From NCBI RefSeq assembly GCF_010686725.1, contig NZ_JAAGWZ010000004.1, positions 289,959-353,958 of the forward strand: DNA of 64,000 nucleotides. The letters run 5' to 3'. Source of the DNA: Galbitalea soli (lineage in GTDB: Bacteria > Actinomycetota > Actinomycetes > Actinomycetales > Microbacteriaceae). A model generated the notes under the pieces. It saw only the letters and a program-made list of their open reading frames with translations, had not been told where the DNA came from and did no database searches. Positions 33,995 through 42,127 of this stretch are shown piece by piece; the first letter of the stretch is position 1, and each line of letters starts with the position of its first letter. Position numbers and translations under genes: made by a program.

Positions 33995-34427
33995 TCGGCT
34001 GATCGCGCAGGGCCGGCTGTCCAAAGTCGCCGCGAATCGCGACCTCGCCGACAGCTACCTCCAGGCGGCCAGGAGCCATGTTCTGTCGGCGACCGTACTC
34101 AGCGGGTCCGACCCGGAGGGCGCCTTCCAGCTCGCCTATGACGCGGCCCGCAAGGCGTTGGCCGCGATCTTGGTCAATCAAGGTCTTCGTGCTGGTGGTC
34201 AAGGCGCCCACCTGACAATCTATGAGGCGGTCCGTGCGCAACTCGATCCGCCGAAGGGCAAGGAGATCCGGCTATTCGATTGGATGCGGCGGCTCCGGAA
34301 TTCGACCGAGTATCCCGACACAGGCGACAAGACTGCTGACGTTGACGACGTCAGCGACGCGATACCGGTCGCGAGGTCGCTCATCGAACTGGCCGAAGGC
34401 GTACTCGACGTCATGCCCGTGTACTGA
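33957..34427 (+). CDS. HEPN domain protein (toxin partner of MNT)
   Basis: A 156-residue all-helical protein. A first helix bundle contains ADSYLQAARSHVLSATVLS and EGAFQLAYDAARKALAAI; the motif region is RRLRNSTEYPD. Canonical HEPN ribonucleases have R-x4-6-H; here Arg114 is followed by Tyr119 (R-N-S-T-E-Y), so the catalytic His is missing and ribonuclease activity is doubtful unless Tyr substitutes. ATG 33957 follows GGAGG, and a longer frame from 33930 has no ribosome site. With the upstream MNT it forms a HEPN/MNT module. Confidence 0.8.
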   Translation: MLTRWENGRAEIDRLIAQGRLSKVAANRDLADSYLQAARSHVLSATVLSGSDPEGAFQLAYDAARKALAAILVNQGLRAGGQGAHLTIYEAVRAQLDPPKGKEIRLFDWMRRLRNSTEYPDTGDKTADVDDVSDAIPVARSLIELAEGVLDVMPVY

Positions 34428-34924
34428 GCCTGTAGTGCAGTCGGCGAGAGTGACGGTGCACCCGGCCCCAGTCACTTCCGATCGCGTCCGACCGACGACG
34501 GATTGCTCGCTTCAGGCAGTCGCGGTAGTCGTGGCAGTTCTCTCAACGGTCTCGCGCGGAGCCCGAAGCGGGGGTACGGATCGGGCCAACGCTGGCGCTC
34601 TCGGCATCCTGGTCATCTCGTGTGCGATTCGGGCATCTCGACTCGCTCGGTCTGCTCAGTCAGCTCATCGTGCCGCGCGTCGCTAGGGCGTGCCAACAGA
34701 AATGCGGGACTGATCGTGTCGGGGCAGCACTACCCTCGAGATCCGGGCCGGATCCCGGCGTCCCGATGAGTCGCGCGTTCGCCGCTTGGCAGGTGAGGGC
34801 ATCTTCCATGCTCTTCGTTGCTCCTTGAGACTTGAGATAGTGATGCTCGTCAGCGCTATTGATGCGGAATGCGGTCGCGCCCTGCCCCGCCGTTGCCTGA
34901 TTGATTTGTTTCGTTGTTCATGCC
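34428..34924. other. 497-bp stretch with no recognised gene
   Basis: Between the HEPN gene and the decayed IS3 element I see short open frames on both strands but none with a ribosome site or a recognisable protein. GC content is lower than in the flanking core genes. It may be part of the acquired island. Confidence 0.5.
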
Positions 34925-35700
34925 GTATTAGCGATGGTGGTGGGCATGGCTTCGACTCCGTAGGGGTCGCGGTAGCAGTGTCCGACGTGGTGTCTTCTGG
35001 GCTTGTGGAACGCATGGAACCATTCGAGAACCTCGATCGCGAGGCGCCTCCGGTTGGTCAGGATCGGTGGTCGACGAGTTCGATTGTCGTCGCCCAAAGA
35101 ACGATTCCAGGACGGCGTCGAGGTAGCTTCCAGGCGACCTTGCCCATCGATCCTGCGAGACCCTGTTCACTTAGCCGGGCCCCGACCGGCCAAGCGGCGG
35201 ACGGGCCATCGCGATCCCAGTCAACCGCCGCGCCGACCGATCTTCGAACCCTTCGCGCTATGTCAAGCGCGTCACAACTAGTTCGGCGCGCAGGCGATCG
35301 GTGACCCACTCGCCACAGCGGTGACGGCAGCGCGCGTCGGGGCGTGCAGCGCACTGAAGAGCCTGTCCTCACCAGTTCGGTGCGTGGTGTTTTCGGTCAT
35401 CCATAGGCGATAGGGGGCATTGGCGAGGAAGACCCGCTTCATGCGCCCTTCGAAAGCCGCCTTCACGTGGCAGCCTGTGCCTCGACGCCACCCGCGGTGG
35501 CGAACATTCCGCAGCTCGGGCCGTAGAGCAAGCCATTCAACCCGACGATCACTGATCTGCGACTGGAAGCCGAGAACAATATGGGCATGACGACGGAAGG
35601 CGCGTCGTGCTCCGGGGCATTCATATGTGAGTCGCGGAGTGTGTCGTTGGGATGAGCATGATGGACATGCAAATTGGCGGACCTCCGGATCCCCGCTCAT
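34925..35700 (-). pseudogene. IS3 orfB (transposase) remnant
   Basis: Pieces of the DDE transposase are seen in three frames. VKAAFEGRMKRVFLANAPYR and LWMTENTTHRTGE near 35350-35450 correspond to the NRLWxTDITEH segment with the catalytic Asp lost (Asp to Glu/Asn). LSEQGLAGSMGKVA near 35160-35200 matches the SMGxVG region; DAVLESFFG near 35100 is the D-N-A-x-x-E-S-F-F motif; RRRLAIEVLEWFHAFHKPRR near 35010-35060 is the C-terminal end. Frameshifts separate these pieces. Confidence 0.7.
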
Positions 35701-35830
35701 ATTGCACCGACGACTACTCCGTCAGCACCTGATGGATCGCCGCGCCAGAAAGTGCGTCAAGGCTGAGCCGAGGATTACGCCAAGACAAGTTTTGCGAGGA
35801 CGTTCTGCGTCGCGAGATACCCCCCCTCAC

Positions 35831-36085
35831 CTACTTCAGGATCTCGAACGCCATCGCCAGTGTGCAGATCTCGTGCGGCACGCAACCCGACTCGGCGCGC
35901 AAGTCGAGTGATCCCGCCGCTGTCAGCTCCCCGGCATTGGCCTGCGCCGTCAGTCCTTTAAGGCGTGACTCGCGGGCCGCCAGCCCGACCGCGATCTCAG
36001 CGCCCGGCTTCTGTCCGCGCCGGGCATACTCCACCGCAGGACGACGGAACTGCTGAGGCTTTGCAGCAAACGTCATCCAGACCAA
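35831..36085 (-). pseudogene. IS3 orfA remnant
   Basis: An 84-codon frame whose translation keeps the pattern of IS3 OrfA: QQFRRPAVEYARRGQKPGAE is the N-terminal helix-turn-helix region of IS3 OrfA proteins, and LTAAGSLDL then MAFEILK matches the leucine-zipper segment. The middle (ESGCVPHEICTLA) no longer fits, so it is probably frameshifted internally. It lies just ahead of the orfB remnant, as expected. Confidence 0.65.
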
Positions 36086-36266
36086 TCACCGGCCGGTCAT
36101 CGCGCCAAATCGGATGCCGGGGAGCCCGGGATGGGTGAGGTCGGAAACTTGCCAACCTGCGCGCGTAGCGCGGATATTGGTACTGGTCGATATGTTTCAC
36201 GCGATCGTCGTTTGAGGGTGTCCACTGTGCCGGGGTTCATAATGTGTCGACGCATCCATGTCTCGA
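36086..36266. other. short spacer after SIR2 gene, no gene seen
   Basis: The 181 bp downstream of the SIR2-STAND stop hold no convincing open frame or clear terminator. Confidence 0.4.
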
Positions 36267-39200
36267 TCAATCGGATCGATTTGCGATGGCCGCTTGGGAC
36301 CGCTCCTTATTTCTTTGAGTAGCCCGAAATGCCTGCATGTTGGATCGTATCAAGCGAGAGTGGCGCGCCTTTTCTGGTTCGTCGGCATATTTGTGCGAGT
36401 GCGCCAACACCTCGACGAGCGCCTCCAAGATTGGGACATCATCCGCGTTTGACGCGTCCGAGCCGAAATACGCGGAGAGCAAGAGGGAAAACACGAAGTT
36501 GCGGATTATCCAAGTATTCGTCTGATTTTTGAGGATTTTCTTAACCTGAGTGGCCCACCCCGACTCAGATACGGCGATCAGGAAAAAGATTGATGCGACG
36601 GCCGTCTCCGGCTCGACAGCGGCTTCGCCGCTGTCGACGAGGCGTGACATCGACTTCAGCAACTTCCGCGAGGCGAGAGTTTCGGTGATGCCGCCGAATG
36701 CAATGGCGGCCGGAAGAATCTTGTGTAGGTCGTCCAAGAAGTCGCGTTCCGCTTGCCCAACTTGTGTATCGTCGCCGAACTGTGCGCGCAGTCCTTCGGC
36801 GATGCCTGCAAAAAGTTCTTGGAAGGATTCGTCGGCGTCGAGCTCGGTGATGATGTCGCCCCATTGATGCATCAGCGTCCCGAGTATCGACTTCTTTCTA
36901 TCGACGTCGCCCGCTTGGTCCGCGTCTCTCAGTATGCGAGAGCATAGGTCAACAGTCTGAATTTGTTTCCACAGCCTCGGCTCGTCCTCTTCATTGGACA
37001 CCGGAAATGGCGGGGGGTCATCATCCGAAAAAACGTCGAGTGAATCAGAGGCCGATGGCGGCTCGACCTGAGTACCCTGAGACAGCTGTGAGCCGTCCTC
37101 GCCAGCACTCTCTTCAATCTCTTCGAAGGAGGGTTCGGAAGGCTCGATCTCCGCGAAAACCTCACTTCTCTCCTCCGACCACTTCAGTTCGCCTAGTAGT
37201 TGCTCGATCCGATCCAGGAGTACGTCATCATGGCGGTTTAGTGACGCGTAGTCGGTTATAGCGGATACGTAATAAAGCGGCCTGGCCAGCAACCTATCGC
37301 GAAAGGTGATCGATTTTTTCGCTTGCTTTGCGGCGAACAAATGGAGGTAGCTGCTCCGCGCAAATACGACATAGCCGGACCGTTTGGTTAATACCCGTCT
37401 GTCGAGAAAGTTCTGGAGAACGTCCATTGCAGATTCCGGCCAGCCAAGCGTTTCAATGATCTGTTCGACTGCTGCGACCGCCGTCGATTCCGCCATTCCG
37501 GCCTTGTCGAGCTCGACAAACTTCTCTGCCAAGCGTTCCAAAATGGCCATGCGCTGCTCGTGGTCTAGCCCGATGCGCGCGTCGTCGTGAGGGTCTCCAC
37601 GCCCAAGCAACAGCGCTACATACTCGTCAAGGACGGATGTTGTCGATGCGTTAGACCCAATCGAGCCCGCGCTCATGAGGATGTAAAGGAGTTGAGATAC
37701 CGTGAAAGGCGTTCGCGGCAGGTGTTCCGACCGCAGCAAATCGATCACAGCGTTCGCAAGCGCCGCGAATTGACCAGGAGCAGCAATTTTCGCGAGATGC
37801 TCGATGTCGGAGCGCTCCAGCTTCCCCACGTACCGCACTCGAACTGAAATACCTGCCGCGGCGAGCTTTCGTTTCACATCCTCTTCAGTGCCCTGCTTGC
37901 AGGCCACGACAACGAAACTTCCTCTAAGCTTCGCGATATCGGCTACCCCGCGGTCAGAAACCTTCTGGACATACGGACTGAAATCATCGATTGCAATGGC
38001 AAGAGGGGGTAAGTCATCGTTCTTACCAAGGGGCCAGCCAACCTCGCGGACAGCTCGTCGGAGTCCGTTGAGTATGGGCCTGAGTTCAATTCGAGACTCT
38101 GTGAAGTTAAAGTAAACGGGTGCCAAGAGCGGCAACATCTGCGAAGCACGCAGTGACATCAACCTCGCCGTGAACGTCAGCCCAGAACCCTCTTCGCCGA
38201 CCAAGAGAATGATTTCGTTGGTCTGGAGGTCGGCGCTCATCTCTAGGCGTTCGATTGACTCGACTTCCTGCCCAGAAGTTTTGCTCGCTACATACTGTGC
38301 GTTCGGCACAGGTAGAAGAATTGGCGGCAATAGGACTTCGTCAAGTGCGAGCCCCCGGTCGACCTCAAGTGACTGACCAAGGATGACGTCTTCACGCAGC
38401 GCCGCAGCAAATTCCGCCCGGACTTCACCCACAGGGTCGAACAAGAGCCCGACATCTGACCTAGCCATGTCTGACAGATGCGCTTGGATTTCGCCAACAA
38501 AGGCCGCCAAGTCTGTATGGGATTGACCATAGGAAATAGGAATTATGTTGTCTGCGATGTGGGCGGCCTGGAGCTCGCTAAGTTCAGAATCGGTACAAAG
38601 GCGGTAGTCCCTTAGACCGGGGTTGGGGAACTTGTCCCGCTGCCAGTCCAGGAACCTGGAGAAGTTGGGATCCGATAGCCCCCCGCCGACGCCGACGTAG
38701 ATACTGCTTTTGCTAGCACCAAAAGCGTGTTGAATGGCCTGAGCCGATTCGCTCCCGAGTAGACGCCCGTAATCTTCACTCGTCAGAATTATGGAACTGG
38801 GGTGATCCCATATTCCGTGCAGATGACCGATGGACCTTGAACGGTTTGCAAGAATTTGCTGCATCTCGCCCGCCTGTTCCCACGTGGTAGAACCGCGATC
38901 GCTAGATTGCTCGATAAGGCTGTCGTAGTTTGTCGTGAGAATGGGGATGGGGAGAGCAGCGATTGCGGTTGCGGTAGATGCATTGATAAGGGGCAAGTTG
39001 CCAATCGTCTCGTGCAGCCATTTCGCGTACGCGACGTCCCCCAAAGATTTGAAAGTGTCTCCAACTTGCGTCGCGGCCTGGACCATGAATGAGGTTTCGC
39101 CTCGCGCGATCATTGCTCTTACGGTTTCGGCCCACTCCTCGTCTTTGACGCCGCTCGCGAGAAGTTGCTCGATCCCGACCTCGATCAAACCGGCCCAATT

Positions 39201-39299
39201 TGCGCAAACCGCGCCCTCGGATGCGCCCACTGAGAGGCCCGTCCCGATGATCATCACCGCGGATTGCGTGCGAATGGCTTCGAGCAGTCCCTCATCCAT
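36267..39299 (-). CDS. SIR2 domain + STAND-like NTPase, putative anti-phage protein
   Basis: A 1010-residue protein. Residues 1-280 are a SIR2-like domain: IIGTGLSVGAS (17-26) for NAD, the catalytic-type TTNYD (122-126, Asn124), HLHG (159-162, His161) and YVGVGGGLSDPNF (201-213). Around 365-445 lies a NTPase-like core: P-loop-like GEEGSGLTF (368-376), where the expected lysine is Leu374, and Walker-B-like AIAIDDF. Helical C-terminal regions follow, with an acidic linker (about 715-790) before the last 200 residues. SIR2-STAND proteins (Avs5-like) act as NAD-depleting phage sensors. ATG 39299 follows GGAGG by six bases; a TTG four codons upstream is less likely. GC is lower than in neighbours. 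Confidence 0.82.
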   Translation of the reverse strand: MDEGLLEAIRTQSAVMIIGTGLSVGASEGAVCANWAGLIEVGIEQLLASGVKDEEWAETVRAMIARGETSFMVQAATQVGDTFKSLGDVAYAKWLHETIGNLPLINASTATAIAALPIPILTTNYDSLIEQSSDRGSTTWEQAGEMQQILANRSRSIGHLHGIWDHPSSIILTSEDYGRLLGSESAQAIQHAFGASKSSIYVGVGGGLSDPNFSRFLDWQRDKFPNPGLRDYRLCTDSELSELQAAHIADNIIPISYGQSHTDLAAFVGEIQAHLSDMARSDVGLLFDPVGEVRAEFAAALREDVILGQSLEVDRGLALDEVLLPPILLPVPNAQYVASKTSGQEVESIERLEMSADLQTNEIILLVGEEGSGLTFTARLMSLRASQMLPLLAPVYFNFTESRIELRPILNGLRRAVREVGWPLGKNDDLPPLAIAIDDFSPYVQKVSDRGVADIAKLRGSFVVVACKQGTEEDVKRKLAAAGISVRVRYVGKLERSDIEHLAKIAAPGQFAALANAVIDLLRSEHLPRTPFTVSQLLYILMSAGSIGSNASTTSVLDEYVALLLGRGDPHDDARIGLDHEQRMAILERLAEKFVELDKAGMAESTAVAAVEQIIETLGWPESAMDVLQNFLDRRVLTKRSGYVVFARSSYLHLFAAKQAKKSITFRDRLLARPLYYVSAITDYASLNRHDDVLLDRIEQLLGELKWSEERSEVFAEIEPSEPSFEEIEESAGEDGSQLSQGTQVEPPSASDSLDVFSDDDPPPFPVSNEEDEPRLWKQIQTVDLCSRILRDADQAGDVDRKKSILGTLMHQWGDIITELDADESFQELFAGIAEGLRAQFGDDTQVGQAERDFLDDLHKILPAAIAFGGITETLASRKLLKSMSRLVDSGEAAVEPETAVASIFFLIAVSESGWATQVKKILKNQTNTWIIRNFVFSLLLSAYFGSDASNADDVPILEALVEVLAHSHKYADEPEKARHSRLIRSNMQAFRATQRNKERSQAAIANRSD

Positions 39300-39371
39300 C
39301 TTGTCCTCCAAGAGAGGACGGTATCCGATCCAACGCTATGGGCGCACTACGGAGCCTGACTTTTCGTCGTG

Positions 39372-39398
39372 ATCATAGTCCTTGAATCACGAATGATT
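39372..39398 (-). promoter_or_regulatory. possible promoter of SIR2-STAND gene
   Basis: On the minus strand, TATGAT (39372-39377) is a good -10 hexamer, 72 bp before the ATG, but no good -35 is seen at 17 bp. A small dyad AATCA-CGAA-TGATT (39385-39398) is next to it. Confidence 0.35.
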
Positions 39399-39494
39399 GT
39401 CAGGTTTAAGCGGACAGTGGGCGCGAGCTGAAACTGCTACGGCATTCGGCCGCTCACCCGCATTCGAGCCAAAGTCCGACGAGTTACTTGATTG

Positions 39495-39568
39495 AGCCCC
39501 CTGTCGGATTCGAACCGACGACCCTCGCTTTACAAGAGCGATGCTCTGGCCAACTGAGCTAAGGAGGC
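39495..39568 (-). tRNA. tRNA-Thr (anticodon TGT)
   Basis: The minus strand folds as a tRNA. Acceptor stem GCCTCCT pairs with AGGGGGC, the D-loop contains AGCTCAGTTGGC, the anticodon stem-loop CGCTCTTGTAAAGCG has anticodon TGT, and the T-loop has GGTTCGAATCC. No CCA is encoded. It borders the island containing the SIR2 gene, so it could be an integration site, but I did not find a repeated 3' fragment inside the window. Confidence 0.93.
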
Positions 39569-39655
39569 GACCGGCCAATATTACCGGGCGCCCACCCCGC
39601 CGCCGCTCACGCCCACAGCCCGCGCACTCACCGCCCGCCCGATACGGTTGGAGCA

Positions 39656-40756
39656 ATGCCTCCCCACAGCGACCCCGCGCCGGGCTCCGGCCGCGGCGGC
39701 GAGCCCGAGCCGATCATCCAGCCTGGCACGCCTCCGCACCCGCACCACTCCACTGCCGCGTTCGTCACGGCGGTGCTGTTCACGGTCGTGTGCGGCGGGC
39801 TCGTGTCGCTGCAGTCGCGCATCAACGGGCAGCTCGGCCACGAGATCGGCGACGGGTTCATCGCGGCGGTGCTCTCCTTCGGCTCGGGACTCGTGCTGCT
39901 GGCGATCATCGTGGCGCTGTCGCCGCGGGGCCGGCGCGGGCTGGGCACGATCATCCGTGCCCTTCGCACGCGGGAGCTCACCTGGTGGTACGTCTGCGGC
40001 GGGGTCGCCGGCGCGCTCTTCGTGCTCTCGCAGGGGCTCACCGCGGCGATCCTCGGCGTCGCGCTCTTCACCGTCGCGGTGGTGGCGGGTCAGACCCTCT
40101 CGGGCCTCGCGATCGACGCCCGCGGGCTCGGCCGCATCCCCGCCAAGGTCGTGACGCCCCCGCGGCTGATCGGCGCGGTGCTGGCGCTCGTCGCCGTCGC
40201 GATCGCGGTGGCGCCCGAGTTCCGCGGGCAGGTTCCGGCGTGGATGCTCGTCATGCCCTTCGCCGTCGGCCTCCTGCTCGGCTGGCAGCAGGCCGTCAAC
40301 GGTCAGGTCAAGACCCTCTCGAACTCGGCGCTCACGGCCACCTTCATCAACTTCCTCGGCGGATCGGTTGCGCTGGTGATCCTCGCCGTCGTGCACACCG
40401 CCATCGCGGGCTGGCCCGCGCACCTCGCCCCCGAGCCCTACCTCTATGTCGGCGGCGTGATCGGCATGATCTTCATCGCCGGCTTCGCGTTCGCCACCCC
40501 GATCATCGGTGTGCTGCTGCAGAGCCTCTGCGCGATCGCCGGTCAGCTGCTGATGTCACTCCTGCTCGACGTCGTCGCCCCGGCTGACCGCGGCGGACTC
40601 GCCTGGACCACCGTGCTCGGCACCGCGCTCACCCTCGTCGCGGTGGTCATCGCGACGGTTCGACCGCGGCGCTACCCGAGCACGCTGAGGAACTCGCCCG
40701 GGTCGAGGGGCAGTCGCGGCGTCGACTTGACCTCGTCGAGGACCCCGCCCACGTAG
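39656..40756 (+). CDS. DMT-family transporter (YdcZ/DUF606 type)
   Basis: A 366-residue integral membrane protein with about ten hydrophobic segments arranged in two homologous halves. Repeated signatures are LVSLQSRINGQLGHEIGDGF in half 1 and LLLGWQQAVNGQVKTLSNSA in half 2, typical of YdcZ/DUF606 duplications, which place this family within the drug/metabolite transporters. Residues 1-30 are Pro/His-rich and disordered. The C-terminal tail after the last helix overlaps the convergent nitroreductase gene by 85 bp. The substrate is unknown. Confidence 0.87.
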   Translation: MPPHSDPAPGSGRGGEPEPIIQPGTPPHPHHSTAAFVTAVLFTVVCGGLVSLQSRINGQLGHEIGDGFIAAVLSFGSGLVLLAIIVALSPRGRRGLGTIIRALRTRELTWWYVCGGVAGALFVLSQGLTAAILGVALFTVAVVAGQTLSGLAIDARGLGRIPAKVVTPPRLIGAVLALVAVAIAVAPEFRGQVPAWMLVMPFAVGLLLGWQQAVNGQVKTLSNSALTATFINFLGGSVALVILAVVHTAIAGWPAHLAPEPYLYVGGVIGMIFIAGFAFATPIIGVLLQSLCAIAGQLLMSLLLDVVAPADRGGLAWTTVLGTALTLVAVVIATVRPRRYPSTLRNSPGSRGSRGVDLTSSRTPPT

Positions 40757-41220
40757 AGCCAGCCGAGCAGTTGCTCGTTCGGCTGGAGGCCGTGCATCCA
40801 CCGCACCGCCTCGGCGCGGGTGTGGCCGCCGGTGCGCCACATCACGCCCCAGCCCGCCTCGTCGAGTAGCAGGCTCAGCGTGTGCGCGACGCCGGAGGCC
40901 ACCGCCTCCTGCTCCCAGTCGGTCACCTTGAAGCTCTCGCGGTAGGCGACGACGACGGCGATGAGCAGGGATGCCCGCAGCGGCTTCGCGGCAAGACGCG
41001 CAGCATCCTCGCCCGCCAGCCCGCTGCTGGCCACGAACGCATCGCCCAGCCGCTCACGGGCCGCGCCGCGAAGCTCGATGAGCCGCCACGGCCGGAGGGC
41101 GGCGTGGTCGGCGATCGCCGCGAGGGACTCGACGAGCGGGAGCAGCTCCTCGTGGGTGGGCGCGTCGGCGGTCACGCGCGGGTGGGACCGCCGACGGTGC
41201 AGCGCGTCGCGGGCGCTCAC
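40672..41220 (-). CDS. nitroreductase-family protein
   Basis: A 182-residue FMN-dependent oxidoreductase of the compact YdjA-like type. Visible elements: SARDALHRRRSHPRVTADAP, an N-terminal FMN-phosphate-binding Arg cluster, then HAALRPWRLIELRG and GWGVMWRTGG, corresponding to the second FMN-binding region, and the C-terminal PNEQLLGWLYVGG. Its last 85 bases overlap the transporter on the other strand. The MsrB gene overlaps its start by 4 bp (ATGA), suggesting one operon. The physiological substrate is unknown. Confidence 0.85.
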   Translation of the reverse strand: MSARDALHRRRSHPRVTADAPTHEELLPLVESLAAIADHAALRPWRLIELRGAARERLGDAFVASSGLAGEDAARLAAKPLRASLLIAVVVAYRESFKVTDWEQEAVASGVAHTLSLLLDEAGWGVMWRTGGHTRAEAVRWMHGLQPNEQLLGWLYVGGVLDEVKSTPRLPLDPGEFLSVLG

Positions 41221-41615
41221 TCGGGCTGGAACCCGAGCGAGAGCGAGTTCATGCAGTACCGGTCGCCCGTGGGGGTCTGGTAGGCGTCATCGAAGAGGTG
41301 GCCCAGGTGCGAGCCGCACGTCGCACAGCGCACCTCGGTGCGCACCATGCCGTGCGAGCGGTCGGTGATGAGCTCCACCGCGTCGGGGTTCACCGACTCG
41401 TAGAAGCTCGGCCACCCGCTGCCGGAGTCGAACTTCGCGCCGCTGCGGAAGAGCGGCGCGTGGCAGGCCGCACAGTTGTAGGTGCCGGGGCGCTTCTCGT
41501 CGAGGAGGGCTCCCGTCCACGCGCGCTCGGTGCCCGCCTCGCGGAGCACCTTGTACTGCACGGGTCCGAGCTCTGCCAGCCACTCTGCTTCGGTCTTGGT
41601 CACGCTGTAGGTCAT
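41217..41615 (-). CDS. msrB: peptide-methionine (R)-S-oxide reductase
   Basis: A 132-residue enzyme reducing methionine-R-sulfoxide in proteins. Zinc ligands Cys48 and Cys51 (NCAACHAPL) and Cys97 and Cys100 (RCATCGSHLGH), substrate-binding SGSGWPSFYE and the catalytic Cys121 in RYCMNSLSL. All family residues are present. Two-gene operon with the downstream nitroreductase (ATGA overlap), both redox repair functions. Electrons normally come from thioredoxin. Confidence 0.95.
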   Translation of the reverse strand: MTYSVTKTEAEWLAELGPVQYKVLREAGTERAWTGALLDEKRPGTYNCAACHAPLFRSGAKFDSGSGWPSFYESVNPDAVELITDRSHGMVRTEVRCATCGSHLGHLFDDAYQTPTGDRYCMNSLSLGFQPE

Positions 41616-41665
41616 GGTGCACTCCTCACGGGTTCACGGTCCGGTCACCTATTAAACTCGCGACC

Positions 41666-42127
41666 ATGCCCGAAACTTCCGTGGTGCGCCGTTCGTGGAG
41701 CGAACTCACGACGGACGAGCTCTACGACATCCTCAAGCTGCGCACCGACGTGTTCTTTGTCGAGCAGCGCATCGACGAGGAGGAGCTCGACCACCGCGAC
41801 CGCGAGCCCGCCACGCTGCACTACTTCATCCCCGACGAACAGCACGGGGTGGCCGCCTACCTGCGCACCCTCGTCGACGAGCAGCCGAGCCACCGCGACG
41901 CCAGAATCATCGTCGGCCGCGTCGTCGTGCACCCCGCCCGCCGCGGCGAGGGCCTCGCCCAGCTGCTGTTCGACCGCGTAATCGCCGAGCACGGCGACCA
42001 GCCGATGATGCTGCACGCGCAGGAGTACATCGTGCCGCTCTACGCCAAGTACGGTTTCGAGCCCTACGGCGAGGTCTACGTCGAGGCCGGGCTGCCCCAC
42101 CTCTCCATGTACCGGCCGGGCGCGTGA
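41666..42127 (+). CDS. elaA: GNAT acetyltransferase, ElaA family
   Basis: A 153-residue N-acetyltransferase of the ElaA branch. The acetyl-CoA motif is VVVHPARRGEGLAQLLFD (V-x-P-x-x-R-x-x-G-x-G/A). The ElaA-specific start is seen in LYDILKLRTDVFFVEQ, and the tail is LYAKYGFEPYGEVYVEAGLP. The substrate is unknown. The next gene, a DUF2332 protein, begins in its stop codon (GTGA), so the two are translationally coupled. It is divergent from msrB. Confidence 0.92.
   Translation: MPETSVVRRSWSELTTDELYDILKLRTDVFFVEQRIDEEELDHRDREPATLHYFIPDEQHGVAAYLRTLVDEQPSHRDARIIVGRVVVHPARRGEGLAQLLFDRVIAEHGDQPMMLHAQEYIVPLYAKYGFEPYGEVYVEAGLPHLSMYRPGA

Larger units (their letters stand above)
34925..36085 (-). mobile_element. 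decayed IS3-family insertion sequence
   Basis: Translations of the minus strand give, in order from 36085 to 34925, an orfA-like and an orfB-like protein in several frames, in the usual order and spacing of a 1.2-kb IS3 element. The reading frame changes at least four times and stop codons interrupt it, so it cannot encode transposase. I do not see clear terminal inverted repeats or target duplications. Its age shows this part of the island is old. Confidence 0.75.

Noticed and set aside
35627..35911. plus-strand 94-codon frame in the IS remnant
   Set aside because: It is a shadow of the decayed transposase on the other strand and has no ribosome site.
39495..39568. duplicated tRNA 3' end marking an attachment site
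   Set aside because: I looked for a repeat of the T-arm/acceptor sequence in the island and did not see one in this window.
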